From NCBI RefSeq assembly GCF_042657065.1, contig NZ_JBHSNF010000003.1, forward strand, positions 538,373-602,372: DNA of 64,000 nt. The letters are read 5' to 3'. The translations under genes and the position numbers were made by a program. Positions within the stretch are counted from its first letter, which is position 1, and each line of letters begins with the position of its first letter. Below the pieces are notes generated by a model. It saw only the letters and a program-made list of their open reading frames with translations. It did not search any database and was not told the origin of the DNA. Origin of the DNA: Rhodanobacter ginsengisoli (lineage in GTDB: Bacteria > Pseudomonadota > Gammaproteobacteria > Xanthomonadales > Rhodanobacteraceae). Positions 51,821 to 60,824 of this stretch are shown here, one piece after another.

Positions 51821-52794
51821 GGCAGGAACGCTTCGTGGCCCTGCATGCGCCCGAGTGGGATCGCCTGCAGTCGTGGCTGAGCGCGCTCGAGCGCCAGCCG
51901 AAGCGGACCATGCGGCAGGAGCCGGCGCTGGATTTCCCGCCGTCGTACCGGCGTCTTTGCCATCATCTGGCGCTGGCGCGCGGGCGCGGCTACAGCCATG
52001 AAGTGACCGATCGGCTGCAGCGCATCGTGCAGCAGGGCCACCGCGTGCTGTACCGGCCGCCGCCGCCGCGCTGGCACCGGGTGGCCAGCTTCCTGGTCGC
52101 GGGATTTCCACGCCTGGTGCGCGCGCAGTGGCGCTGCATGGCAGCGGCGGCGGTGCTGTTCTACGTGCCGGCGCTGATCGCGCTGGTGCTGATGCAGGTG
52201 CGGCCCGAGCTGGCGCATACGGTGTTCAGCAGCGCGCAGCTGGCCGGGTTCGAGAAGATGTACGACCCGGCCAACACGCACCTGGGCCGCAGCAGCGGCA
52301 CCGACTTGCAGATGTTCGGCTACTACGTGATGAACAACGTCAGCATCGCGTTCCGCACGTTTGCCTCGGGCCTGTTCTTCGGCGTCGGGGCGGTTTACGT
52401 GCTGGCGGCCAACGGCGTGCTGGTCGGTGGCGTGGCCGGCCATCTCACCGCGATCGGGGACGGCGCGCCGTTCTGGCGCTTCGTGGTGGCGCATTCGGCG
52501 TTCGAGCTGAGCGCCCTGGTGATCGCCGGTGGCGCCGGCCTGCAACTGGGACTGACCCTGCTGGCGCCGGGCCGGCAGCGGCGTGGCCCGGCCCTGGTCG
52601 CCGCCGGCTGGGTCGGCGGGCAGCTGGCGCTGGGGGCGTTCGCGATGCTGCTGGTCGCCGCTTTCGTCGAGGCTTACTGGTCGTCGATCGCGACCCTGCC
52701 GGATGCGGTGAAGTTCGGCAGCGGTGCGCTGCTGTGGCTGCTGGTGCTCGGCTGGCTGTGGCGCGGCGGCAGAGGACATCGGCATGGAGCTTGA
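51817..52794 (+). CDS. SpoIIM-like (stage II sporulation protein M family) membrane protein
   Basis: A 325-residue inner-membrane protein. The first 95 residues are cytosolic, then five or more helices follow: VRAQWRCMAAAAVLFYVPAL, FGYYVMNNVSIAFRTFASGL, GAVYVLAANGVLVGGVAGHL and two near the C-terminus. The pattern NNVSIAFRTFASGLFFGVGA is the SpoIIM family signature. The organism is not a spore former; in Gram-negatives this family occurs with MoxR and DUF58 genes. It overlaps both neighbours (4 bases before, 11 bases after). Confidence 0.85.
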   Translation: MRQERFVALHAPEWDRLQSWLSALERQPKRTMRQEPALDFPPSYRRLCHHLALARGRGYSHEVTDRLQRIVQQGHRVLYRPPPPRWHRVASFLVAGFPRLVRAQWRCMAAAAVLFYVPALIALVLMQVRPELAHTVFSSAQLAGFEKMYDPANTHLGRSSGTDLQMFGYYVMNNVSIAFRTFASGLFFGVGAVYVLAANGVLVGGVAGHLTAIGDGAPFWRFVVAHSAFELSALVIAGGAGLQLGLTLLAPGRQRRGPALVAAGWVGGQLALGAFAMLLVAAFVEAYWSSIATLPDAVKFGSGALLWLLVLGWLWRGGRGHRHGA

Positions 52795-54301
52795 ACGGAT
52801 CAGCGTGGTGCTGCGACCCCGCGCCCCGCGCGAGGCGCTCGACCTGGGCGCGGTGATGTTGCGCGCGAATGCCGTGGCGGTGTGGTCGGCCTGGTTCGCG
52901 TTCACCCTGCCGGTGTTCGTCGCGTGCAATGCGCTCGGGCTGCTGCTGGGGTGGCCGTGGCTCGGCCTGGTGCTGATGTGGTGGCTGAAACCGTTGTTCG
53001 ACCGCTTGCCGCTGTATGTGTTGTCGCGTGCGGTGTTCGATCGCGCACCGGGCTGGCGCGAGACCCTGCGCGGTCAGCGCCGGTGGCCTTGGCGCAGTAC
53101 GCTGGCGGGGCTGAGCTGGCTGCGCATCGACAGCAATCGCGCGTTGCGCCTGCCGCTGGACCTGCTCGAAGGCGCCCCGCGCCGGCAGCGTTCGGCACGC
53201 TGGCAGGTGCTGCGTCGCCGCATCGTGACCGAGACCAGCCTGCTGACCTACGGCTGCCTGCAGTTCGAGCTGGTGCTGTTCCTCAGTGTCTGGTTGCTGG
53301 CGGTGCTGCTGATTCCGCACGAATGGCGACCGGATTCGATCGGAGATTTTTTCCGTCAAGACGTGCATGGCGCGACGACGGCCTGGACGCTGCTGGTCGC
53401 GACCGTGGCGTATCTGGCGATGAGCGCGATCGAGCCGCTGTATGTGGCCTGCGGGTTTGCGCTGTATCTCAACCGGCGCACCCAGCTGGAGGCGTGGGAT
53501 ATCGACCTGGCCTTCCGCCGCCTGTGTGCGCGGTTGCAGGTGCCGGGCAAGCTGCTGCTCGTGTTGCTGGCATGCGGCGGCATCTGGCCGTTGGCGGTGC
53601 ATGCGGCGACCAGCGTGCCGGCGCCGACGACCTCGGTGCCGACTTCGCCCGATCCGCGGTTCGGGCAGCCGCTGGACGATGCGGACCGACGCTTTGCGGC
53701 CGCTGCCGCGGCGGTCTACCGCGATCCGCGTTTCGGCGGCGAGCGCAAGGTGCGCCGATGGGTACTCAGGTACCCGCTCGCTCCGGCGACGAAGGTGCAA
53801 GCGATGCCGTTTCCCGCCTTTGGCCGTCTGTTCGCACTCGCGTTCAAGGGGCTGTTGTGGCTGCTGCTGCTCGTAGCGCTCGGCGCGCTGCTGCGGTTTG
53901 CCTGGCGCCGGCGCGGACGCCTGGTACGCGAGCCCGCCCAACCGGCGCTGGCGCCGGAACGGCACACCAGTGTCGAGCCGGAGCCGGCGTTGCCCGCGGA
54001 CCTGGCTGCCGCCACCCGCACGCTGTGGCAGGCGCGACGCCAGCGCGAGGCGCTGGCCCTGCTGTATCGCGGCGGCGTGGCGCAGACCGCCCGGCTGCTG
54101 AAGCTGCCGCTGTCGGCGGAAGCGACCGAGGCGGACTGGCTGCGGCAGGCGGCGGCGATCGACGACCCCGCCCGCGCCCGGCGGATGGTTGCGATCGTGC
54201 GTACCTGGCAGTTCGCCGCGTATGCGGGACGCTATCCGGATGACGCCGCGATCGAACACCTGCTGGTCGGCTGGCCCGCGCAGACGGGGACATCGGCATG
54301 A
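52784..54301 (+). CDS. DUF4129-type membrane protein
   Basis: A 505-residue protein with roughly six helices in the first 290 residues (RANAVAVWSAWFAFTLPVFV, WPWLGLVLMWWLKPLF, LLTYGCLQFELVLFLSVWLL, TLLVATVAYLAMSAIEPLYV and a signal-like VPGKLLLVLLACGGIWPLAV) and one near 360-385. The C-terminal cytosolic domain (RRQREALALLYRGGVAQTAR, then RMVAIVRTWQFAAYAGRYP) matches the DUF4129 pattern at its end, with the ALLYRG motif. It overlaps the SpoIIM-like gene by 11 bases and the next gene by 4. Role unknown; in related clusters DUF4129 is part of a MoxR-linked membrane complex. Confidence 0.78.
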   Translation: MELERISVVLRPRAPREALDLGAVMLRANAVAVWSAWFAFTLPVFVACNALGLLLGWPWLGLVLMWWLKPLFDRLPLYVLSRAVFDRAPGWRETLRGQRRWPWRSTLAGLSWLRIDSNRALRLPLDLLEGAPRRQRSARWQVLRRRIVTETSLLTYGCLQFELVLFLSVWLLAVLLIPHEWRPDSIGDFFRQDVHGATTAWTLLVATVAYLAMSAIEPLYVACGFALYLNRRTQLEAWDIDLAFRRLCARLQVPGKLLLVLLACGGIWPLAVHAATSVPAPTTSVPTSPDPRFGQPLDDADRRFAAAAAAVYRDPRFGGERKVRRWVLRYPLAPATKVQAMPFPAFGRLFALAFKGLLWLLLLVALGALLRFAWRRRGRLVREPAQPALAPERHTSVEPEPALPADLAAATRTLWQARRQREALALLYRGGVAQTARLLKLPLSAEATEADWLRQAAAIDDPARARRMVAIVRTWQFAAYAGRYPDDAAIEHLLVGWPAQTGTSA

Positions 54302-55425
54302 ACCGCAAGGCGCTGGTCATCGCCACGCTGGTACTGGTCGTCGCGGGCCTGCTGGTTGCCGGTTTCCTCGCCACGTTCGAGCACAAGGAGGTCACCGAGC
54401 CGGTGGCCGCGCACGGCGAGGCGCGCTACAACCGTTTCTTTGCGCTGCAGCAGACCCTGGTCCGGCTGCACCTGCCGGTCACCGCGCTGACCACGCTGGA
54501 TCCGCAGCGGATGCCGCTGCGACCCGGCGACACGCTGGTACTGGGTGACGACGCGGCCCGGGTCGATGCCGCTGCCGCCGCGCGACTTGCCGCCTGGGTC
54601 CGATCCGGTGGCCATCTGCTGCTGTCGCCGGGGGCGACCGCGACGGCGCTGCGGACACCGCTGTCCAAGGCACTGAACCTGCTCGATTCACGCCCCGCGG
54701 CCTTTGCCTGCAGCGCGATCGACGCCGGCGCGGTCGTCGATGGCAAGCCACCTGGCCAGGTGCACTTGTGTGGTGAGCGCTTCCGGCTTGCGCCAGCGGC
54801 CCGCGCCGCGGTGGAGGCGTCGATCGGCGATCAGATGGACGGCTATCTGTTCGCCCGCACCCGGCTGGCGAGCGGTACGGTCAGCCTGCTGGCCAGCCTC
54901 GATCCGATCTCGGGCAATCATCTGAAACAGGCCGCCGCGCAGCATTTCGGCTGGCGCCTGCTGGCGCCGAACCTGGGTCGCGGCCGGATCTACCTGGTCT
55001 ACGCGCTGGACGGTCTGTCGCTGCCGAAGTGGTTGCTGTTCAAGGGCTGGCCCGCGCTGCTGGCGCTGAGCCTGTTGCTGGCCGGCTGGATGGCCATGCG
55101 CAGTGCGCGGCTGGGCCCGCTGATGCCGGCGCCGGCGCTGCATCGACGCGCGCTGCTGGAGCACGTGCAGGCAGCTGGCGAATTCCTGTATCGCCGCGAT
55201 GGCGGCCGCAGCCTGCACCGGCTGGCCTGTCACGCCGTACGGGAGCGCCTGCGCCGGCGCGATCCGGCCTGCGCGATGCTCAACGGCGAGGCCCTGCATG
55301 CGCGCCTGGCCGAGCGCGGGCCGCTCGATGCCGCGCAGATCGAGCAGGCCTTCCAGTCACCCGCGAACGCGCAGGCGTTTCGTGCCTCCATCCTCACCTT
55401 GGCGCGACTCAGGAGCCACCCATGA
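54298..55425 (+). CDS. DUF4350-type protein
   Basis: A 375-residue protein with an N-terminal helix (ALVIATLVLVVAGLLVAGFL), a periplasmic Rossmann-like domain (RPGDTLVLGDDAARVDAAAA then AAWVRSGGHLLLSPGA, like DUF4350 ThuA-type folds), a second helix near 250 (WPALLALSLLLAGWMAMRSA) and a cytosolic C-terminal helical region. It starts within the stop codon of the previous gene and overlaps the MoxR gene by 4 bases. DUF4350 is a regular member of MoxR-DUF58 clusters, function unknown. Confidence 0.8.
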   Translation: MNRKALVIATLVLVVAGLLVAGFLATFEHKEVTEPVAAHGEARYNRFFALQQTLVRLHLPVTALTTLDPQRMPLRPGDTLVLGDDAARVDAAAAARLAAWVRSGGHLLLSPGATATALRTPLSKALNLLDSRPAAFACSAIDAGAVVDGKPPGQVHLCGERFRLAPAARAAVEASIGDQMDGYLFARTRLASGTVSLLASLDPISGNHLKQAAAQHFGWRLLAPNLGRGRIYLVYALDGLSLPKWLLFKGWPALLALSLLLAGWMAMRSARLGPLMPAPALHRRALLEHVQAAGEFLYRRDGGRSLHRLACHAVRERLRRRDPACAMLNGEALHARLAERGPLDAAQIEQAFQSPANAQAFRASILTLARLRSHP

Positions 55426-56429
55426 CCACCGAGACCCTTTCCGCCGCCCCGCTCACGCCGCCGGCGCCCCTGTCGATCGCCGAGCTGGGCGAACACGCGC
55501 GGGCGTTGCGCGAGCAGGTCGCGCAGGCCTTCATCGGCCAGGGTGAGGTGTTCGACCAGGTGCTGCTGGCCTTGCTGGCCGCCGGACATGTGCTGATCGA
55601 AGGCGTGCCCGGACTGGGCAAGACCCTGCTGGTGCGCGCGCTGGCCGCGTCGGTGGGCTGCACGTTCGGGCGCATCCAGTTCACGCCGGACCTGATGCCG
55701 GCGGATGTCACCGGACACGCGATCTACGATCCCAAGAGTGAGCGCTTCCAGATCCGCCGCGGGCCCGTGTTCGCGAACCTGCTGCTGGCCGACGAGATCA
55801 ACCGCGCGCCGGCGAAGACCCAGGCGGCCCTGCTCGAGTCGATGCAGGAAGGGCAGGTGACCATCGAGGGTCGTCGTTTCGCGTTGCCGGCGCCGTTCAT
55901 GGTGGTGGCCACGCAGAACCCGATCGAACAGGAGGGCACCTATCCGTTGCCCGAGGCGCAGCTCGACCGCTTCCTGATCAAGGTGGTGATCGGCTATCCC
56001 ACGCTGGAGGACGAGAAGCGCATGGTCGCCGGCGTGGTCAACGGCAAGGTCGCGGCCGACCTCGACGTGTCGAAGGTGCAGCCGGTGATGGGGCAGGCGG
56101 AACTGCTGGCCCTGCAGCAGGGCGTCGCCGCAATTCGCATGGATGCGGCGGTCACCGACTATGCCGTGCGCATCGTGCGCACCACGCGCGAGTGGCCGGG
56201 CGTGATCGGTGGCGCCGGTCCGCGCGGCGGGCTGGCACTGGCACGGCTGGCACGGGCCAGCGCCGCGCTGGACGGGCGCGATTTCGTCACCCCCGACGAC
56301 GTGCGCGCGGTGGCCCTGCCGGCGCTGCGTCATCGCCTGCTGCTGGCGCCGGAAGCGCTGATCGAACGCCAGCGCCCGGACGACGTGCTGAATGCCTTGC
56401 TGCACAAGGTGCCGGCACCGCGCCAATGA
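55422..56429 (+). CDS. MoxR-family AAA+ ATPase
   Basis: A 335-residue chaperone-like ATPase. Walker A is GVPGLGKT at 61-68, Walker B is LLLADEINRAPAKTQAALLE, sensor I lies in PFMVVATQNPIEQEGTYPLP and the arginine-finger region in PEAQLDRFLIKVVIGYP. This is the standard MoxR arrangement, normally paired with a von-Willebrand-type or DUF58 partner, which follows here. AGGAG lies 8 bases before the ATG. MoxR proteins activate or assemble envelope or metal-containing targets; which one here is unknown. Confidence 0.93.
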   Translation: MTTETLSAAPLTPPAPLSIAELGEHARALREQVAQAFIGQGEVFDQVLLALLAAGHVLIEGVPGLGKTLLVRALAASVGCTFGRIQFTPDLMPADVTGHAIYDPKSERFQIRRGPVFANLLLADEINRAPAKTQAALLESMQEGQVTIEGRRFALPAPFMVVATQNPIEQEGTYPLPEAQLDRFLIKVVIGYPTLEDEKRMVAGVVNGKVAADLDVSKVQPVMGQAELLALQQGVAAIRMDAAVTDYAVRIVRTTREWPGVIGGAGPRGGLALARLARASAALDGRDFVTPDDVRAVALPALRHRLLLAPEALIERQRPDDVLNALLHKVPAPRQ

Positions 56430-57736
56430 TGCGACCCGCGCCCGCGCTGCTGTGGTTGCTGCTCGGCTGGAGCGTGCTCGGCGCGCTGGCCAGCCTGGCC
56501 TGGCTGCCGCTGACGACCTGGCTGGCCTGCGGCGGCGGCATTGCACTGCTGGCATTGATCGACGCCCGGCGCCTGCGCCGGATGCCTTCGCCGACGCTGC
56601 AACGGGAGGTGGCGCCGGTGATGCCGCTGGGGCCGGAGGCGCGCGTGGGCCTGCGCCTGCGCGGCGCGGGCGCGCGGGTGCAGAAAGTGCGCCTGCACGA
56701 TCTGCATCCGGGCGGCTGGGCGGTGCGCGGGATGCCGCGCACGCTGGCGCTGCCGCCGGGTGACGAACTGCAGCTCGATTATGCGGTGACGCCCGACGCG
56801 CGCGGGCAGTTCCGCTTCGAGGGTTGCCATGTGCAGTTGCGCTCGCCCTGGCATGGCTGGACCGCGCGTCGCGTGGTCGGCGCGCCGTCGACGGTGCGGG
56901 TGTATCCGAATTTCGCGTCGCTGGCCGAGCTGGCCCGGCTCAGCGTGGAGCTGGCCTCGCGCAGTGTCGGCGCGCGCCTGCAGCGGCGACGCGGCGAGGG
57001 CACCGAGTTCCAGGAATTGCGCGACTACCGGGTCGGCGACAGCCTGCGCAAGATCGACTGGAAGGCCACCGCGCGCAGCAACCGGCTGATCTCGCGCGAG
57101 TATCGCGACGAGCGCAACCAGCAGGTGGTGCTGATGCTCGATTGCGGCCGGCGCATGCTGGCGCAGGACGACCAGCTGGCGCATTTCGATCACGTGCTGA
57201 ACGCGTCGCTGGCGCTGGCCAGCATCGCGCTGCGCCAGGGCGATGCGGTCGGCATGCTGGCCTGCACCGGCCAGCAGCAACGCTGGCTGCCGCCGCAGCA
57301 GGGCAGTGGTGGCATGGACATGCTGCTGGGCGCCGGCTACGACCTGCAGGCGATGCCGCTGGCCACCGATTACCTGGCCGCCGCCAGTGCGCTGCAGGCG
57401 CACCAGCAGCGCCGTGCGCTGGTGGTGCTGATCACCAACGTGCGCGACGAGGACGACGCCGAACTGCGCATGGCGGTGTCGATGCTGTCCAGACGGCACC
57501 TGGTGATGCTGGTCAGCCTGCGCGAGCTGGCGCTGGACCGTGCCGCCGGCGATCCCGGCGACGATCTCGAAACCGGCATCCGCAGTGCCTCGGCGATGCA
57601 CTACCTGGCCGAGCGCGAGCGCGTGCACGAAGCGTTGCGGCGCGAGGGCGTCAACACGCTCGACGTCAGCTGCGCCGAGCTGTCCGGTGCGCTGATCGAG
57701 CGCTATCTCAGCGTGAAGCGCGGCGGGCGCCTGTAA
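56426..57736 (+). CDS. DUF58 domain protein
   Basis: A 436-residue protein with two N-terminal helices (LLWLLLGWSVLGALASLAWL and LACGGGIALLALIDA) and a cytosolic or periplasmic domain with the DUF58 hallmark DYRVGDSLRKIDWKATARSN near residue 205, followed by QQVVLMLDCGRRMLAQDD, a vWA-like strand with the start of a metal-ion site. It is the usual partner of MoxR ATPases. It starts inside the MoxR stop codon and is the last gene of the operon; the next gene is on the other strand 30 bases on. Confidence 0.9.
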   Translation: MMRPAPALLWLLLGWSVLGALASLAWLPLTTWLACGGGIALLALIDARRLRRMPSPTLQREVAPVMPLGPEARVGLRLRGAGARVQKVRLHDLHPGGWAVRGMPRTLALPPGDELQLDYAVTPDARGQFRFEGCHVQLRSPWHGWTARRVVGAPSTVRVYPNFASLAELARLSVELASRSVGARLQRRRGEGTEFQELRDYRVGDSLRKIDWKATARSNRLISREYRDERNQQVVLMLDCGRRMLAQDDQLAHFDHVLNASLALASIALRQGDAVGMLACTGQQQRWLPPQQGSGGMDMLLGAGYDLQAMPLATDYLAAASALQAHQQRRALVVLITNVRDEDDAELRMAVSMLSRRHLVMLVSLRELALDRAAGDPGDDLETGIRSASAMHYLAERERVHEALRREGVNTLDVSCAELSGALIERYLSVKRGGRL

Positions 57737-57766
57737 TACTTCTCCTGCGGGCGGTGGCCGGCCGTG

Positions 57767-58300
57767 TCAGTGCGCGGTTCCGCCGGGGGCACCGGGCTTG
57801 CTCGGCTTGCCGATCCAGCGCGCGGTATCCAACTGCTGGTCGATGACGTCGGCCAGCTTGTCGATGCGCGGACGCACCTGGTTGGCGATCGCGCCGCGGC
57901 AGCCGTAATAGAAGTCGACCGTCTTGCTCCCCTGCGCGTCGTCGATGCTGATCTTCACGCCGCTCATGTCCATCAGCAGCGGCGCGCAGCCATCCTCGCG
58001 CGAGGTGTAGTGGTCGTGCAGGCTGCGCAGGTCGGCCTCGCGGAGGGCGGCCTGGATGGCCGCGATCTGCGCGGGCGTGGCCTGGCCGTCGACCGGGCCT
58101 TTGGTCGTTACATTGGCCAGCCCGTCGAAGGTGAAGTGGCCATTGCTGCTCAGGCGCACCCGGTACGAGGGGCACATGCCGAAACAGGTGGTACGCAGCA
58201 TGCTGAGCATGGGCGCCGGACCGTCCGGGGCGGCCGCCCGGGCGATGCAGGGAGCGAGCAGCAGGATGCCGAGGGCGATACCGGGGCGGAGCAGTTGCAT
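57767..58300 (-). CDS. Periplasmic DUF6438-type protein
   Basis: A 177-residue exported protein with signal peptide (LLRPGIALGILLLAPCIARA). The mature part starts with LSMLRTTCFGMCPSYRVRLS, a TxCxGxCPxY motif that defines the DUF6438 group, and later cysteines (DGCAPLLMDM, YYGCRGAIANQ) could form disulfides. Function is unknown. The start at 58300 gives a proper signal peptide; the frame is open to 58393 but the extra part is Pro/Arg-rich and lacks one. It converges on the DUF58 gene and lies downstream of the EF-G-like gene on the same strand. Confidence 0.75.
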   Translation of the reverse strand: MQLLRPGIALGILLLAPCIARAAAPDGPAPMLSMLRTTCFGMCPSYRVRLSSNGHFTFDGLANVTTKGPVDGQATPAQIAAIQAALREADLRSLHDHYTSREDGCAPLLMDMSGVKISIDDAQGSKTVDFYYGCRGAIANQVRPRIDKLADVIDQQLDTARWIGKPSKPGAPGGTAH

Positions 58301-58365
58301 GGCGGGTTTCCTGGTGGGAGTAGAGCGATTTCCGGCGGGCGCCGGCCGGTCGAGCGGCGGCGGGT

Positions 58366-60405
58366 TCAGTCTTCCTCCACGTGCGGCTTCCACTCTTCGC
58401 TGAGCTGCTTCTGCACGTTCGGCGGTACCGCCTCGTAATGGCTGAGGTCGAGGCTGTAGCGGCCGCGGCCGCCGGTCATCGACTTCAGTTCGGTGGGGTA
58501 GTCGATCAGTTCGGCCAGCGGCGCCTGCGCCTTGATCACCAGCTCGCCGCCCCGCTGGGTGTCGGTGCCCATGATGCGAGCGCGCTTGCCGGCGAGGCCG
58601 CCGGTGACGTCGCCCACGTTGTGCTCGGGGATCGCCACCTCGACGTTGACGATCGGCTCCAGCACGATCGGGTGCGCCTTGACCACCGCATCGAGGAACG
58701 CCTTCTTGCCGGCGCTGATGAAGGCGACTTCCTTCGAGTCGACCGAGTGGTGCTTGCCGTCGTACACGGTCACCCGCAGATCCTGCAGCGGAAAGCCGGC
58801 CACCGCGCCGTGCTCCATCGCCTGGCGCACGCCTTTCTCGATCGCCGGCAGGTACTGGCCGGGGATCACGCCACCCTTCACCGCATCGACGAACTCGAAA
58901 CCGGCACCGCGGTCGAGCGGCTCGACGCGCAGGAACACTTCGCCGAACTGGCCGGCGCCGCCGGTCTGCTTCTTGTGCCGGTGGTGGCCTTCGGCGTGGC
59001 CGGCGATGGTTTCACGGTAGGCGATCCGCGGCGGGTGGGTGTCCACCTCGACGCCGTAGCGCTCGCGCATGCGTTCCAGCATCACCTTCAGGTGCAGGTC
59101 GGAGAGCCCGCGCACGACCGTCTCGTTGAGCTCCTTGCGATGCTCGACGCGAAAGCACGGATCCTCCTCGGCCAGCCGCGCCAGCGCGTTGGAGAGCTTC
59201 TGCTCCTGGCCCTTGTGCCGGGGCTCCAGCGCCAGGCCGTACATCGGGGTGGGAAACGCCAGCGGCGCCAGGGTGATCCGGTCCTCGTCGTGCGAGTCGT
59301 GCAGGACCGCGTCGAAGTGGATCTCCTCGACCTTGGCCACCGCGGCGAGGTCGCCCGGGATCGCCTCCTCGATCTCCACGTGGGTCTTGCCCTGCAGGCG
59401 AAACAGGTGGCCCACCTTGAACGGCTTGCGGCCATCGTCGATCAACAGCTGGCTGTCGCGTCGTATCGTGCCCTGCCACACGCGGAACACGCCGAGCTTG
59501 CCCACGAACGGGTCGTTGACGATCTTGAACACGTCGGCGATCACGTGCGCCGCCGGGTCGGTGGAAACCACCAGCGGGCTGCCGTCGGCGCGCAGGAACG
59601 GCGGCGGATTGCCTTCGGCGGGATTCGGCAGCAGCCGCGCGGCCACATCGAGCAGTTCCTTCACGCCGGCGCCGGTGCGCGCGCTGACGAAGCAGATCGG
59701 CACCAGGTGCCCCTCGCGCAGGCACTGCTCGAACGCGTCATGCAGTGCCTGCGGGCTGAGTGCGCCTTCGCCCTCGTCGAGATACTGGCCCATCATCGTT
59801 TCGTTGATCTCCACCACCTGGTCGAGAATGCGCTGGTGCGCCTCGGCCAGCGACGAGAAATCGGTGCTGCCCTCGCTGTGGAAGAAGCAGTCCAGCACGC
59901 GCCTGGCATGGCCGGCGGGCAGGTTCACCGGCAGGCATTCGTTGCCGAATTCCTCGCGCAGGGCGTCCACCAGGCCGGCCAGGTCGGCGCCGTCGAAATC
60001 CATCTTGTTGATCACCAGCACGCGGGCCAGCCCGCGTTCGCGCGCATGCATCATCATGCGGCGGGTGCTGTGCTCGATGCCGTTGATCGCGTTGACCACG
60101 ATCGCCACGGTTTCCACCGCGGCCAGCGAAGCCAGCGTGGCGCCGCGGAAATCGGCGTAGCCGGCGGTGTCGATCAGGTTGAGGTGACAGTCGTCGTGGA
60201 CGATCTGCGCCACGCAGCTGTCGATGGAGTGAACGCGCGCCTTCTCCTGGTTGTCGGTGTCGGAGACGGTGTTGCCGCGCTCGACCGTGCCGGGGATCTG
60301 GATCACCCCGCCGGCCAGCAGCAGCGCCTCGAACAGCGTGGTCTTGCCGGCGCCGGCGTGACCGGTGAGCGCGATGTTGCGGATGCTTTCCGTGGAATAC
60401 GTCAC
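58366..60405 (-). CDS. EF-G-like translational GTPase (secondary elongation factor G type)
   Basis: A 679-residue GTPase resembling elongation factor G. P-loop GHAGAGKTT at 15-23, G3 DTAGYAD, G4 NKMD and G5 region are all present, and domains II-V follow, including the domain IV segment GAGQFGEVFLRVEPLDRG and the C-terminal RIMGTDTQRGGELVIKAQAP. It is shorter and clearly diverged from canonical EF-G; proteins of this group are found beside a normal fusA in many bacteria and their role is unsettled. Translation probably starts at a GTG (60405), with GAGGAGG 8 bases upstream. It is transcribed toward the DUF6438 gene, 65 bases away. Confidence 0.85.
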   Translation of the reverse strand: MTYSTESIRNIALTGHAGAGKTTLFEALLLAGGVIQIPGTVERGNTVSDTDNQEKARVHSIDSCVAQIVHDDCHLNLIDTAGYADFRGATLASLAAVETVAIVVNAINGIEHSTRRMMMHARERGLARVLVINKMDFDGADLAGLVDALREEFGNECLPVNLPAGHARRVLDCFFHSEGSTDFSSLAEAHQRILDQVVEINETMMGQYLDEGEGALSPQALHDAFEQCLREGHLVPICFVSARTGAGVKELLDVAARLLPNPAEGNPPPFLRADGSPLVVSTDPAAHVIADVFKIVNDPFVGKLGVFRVWQGTIRRDSQLLIDDGRKPFKVGHLFRLQGKTHVEIEEAIPGDLAAVAKVEEIHFDAVLHDSHDEDRITLAPLAFPTPMYGLALEPRHKGQEQKLSNALARLAEEDPCFRVEHRKELNETVVRGLSDLHLKVMLERMRERYGVEVDTHPPRIAYRETIAGHAEGHHRHKKQTGGAGQFGEVFLRVEPLDRGAGFEFVDAVKGGVIPGQYLPAIEKGVRQAMEHGAVAGFPLQDLRVTVYDGKHHSVDSKEVAFISAGKKAFLDAVVKAHPIVLEPIVNVEVAIPEHNVGDVTGGLAGKRARIMGTDTQRGGELVIKAQAPLAELIDYPTELKSMTGGRGRYSLDLSHYEAVPPNVQKQLSEEWKPHVEED

Positions 60406-60824
60406 GATGCGACCCTCCTCAAAACGGGGCGTGGCCTCGTGGCATGATCGGCGCCGCATGAGGCCGCGCGGTGGCGGCTGACGATGGCGGGCCGTCATGG
60501 TCGTCCTGCCCCCGGTGGCAGGCAAGGGCGGTCATGGCGGGAACGGCGGATGGTGCCGTCCGTCTAGACTTGAGCGAACCGCCGGCACGGTCAAGCTGCA
60601 GTGCGGGGAACCGTTGCCGGTTGACGATGGTCTGTAGCGGATGCGGAGCTTCCGCAACCATCTGCCGCCCGGTACGTCGGGGTTCAAGCGCCATCCGGCA
60701 AGCTGCCGCAGCCATCCGCATCCCATGAGGCATCGTCATCGTCCCTCCGTCGCAGGCCGCACGCCAACGCCCGATCCCGCCCGGCCCCGATCCGCTCGTT
60801 CGGCCGGAGCCGTCGGCGCGTGCG
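60406..60824. other. 419-base region without a clear gene
   Basis: Between the divergent EF-G-like gene and the paralogue pair. I see no ribosome binding site with a good start, no hairpin terminator and no repeat. Part of it (60729-60824) keeps an open frame in phase with the next gene and reads VRPEPSARALSGLDW at its end, so that gene may really start upstream at a non-standard codon. Confidence 0.5.

Noticed and set aside
51817..52794. Sporulation function for the SpoIIM-like gene
   Set aside because: The family name comes from Bacillus; here the gene is part of a MoxR operon in a Gram-negative genome with no other sporulation genes visible.
58381..60447. Plus-strand open frame of 688 codons opposite the EF-G-like gene
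   Set aside because: His/Gln/Val-rich mirror of a strongly supported GTPase gene; no start signal and no domain.
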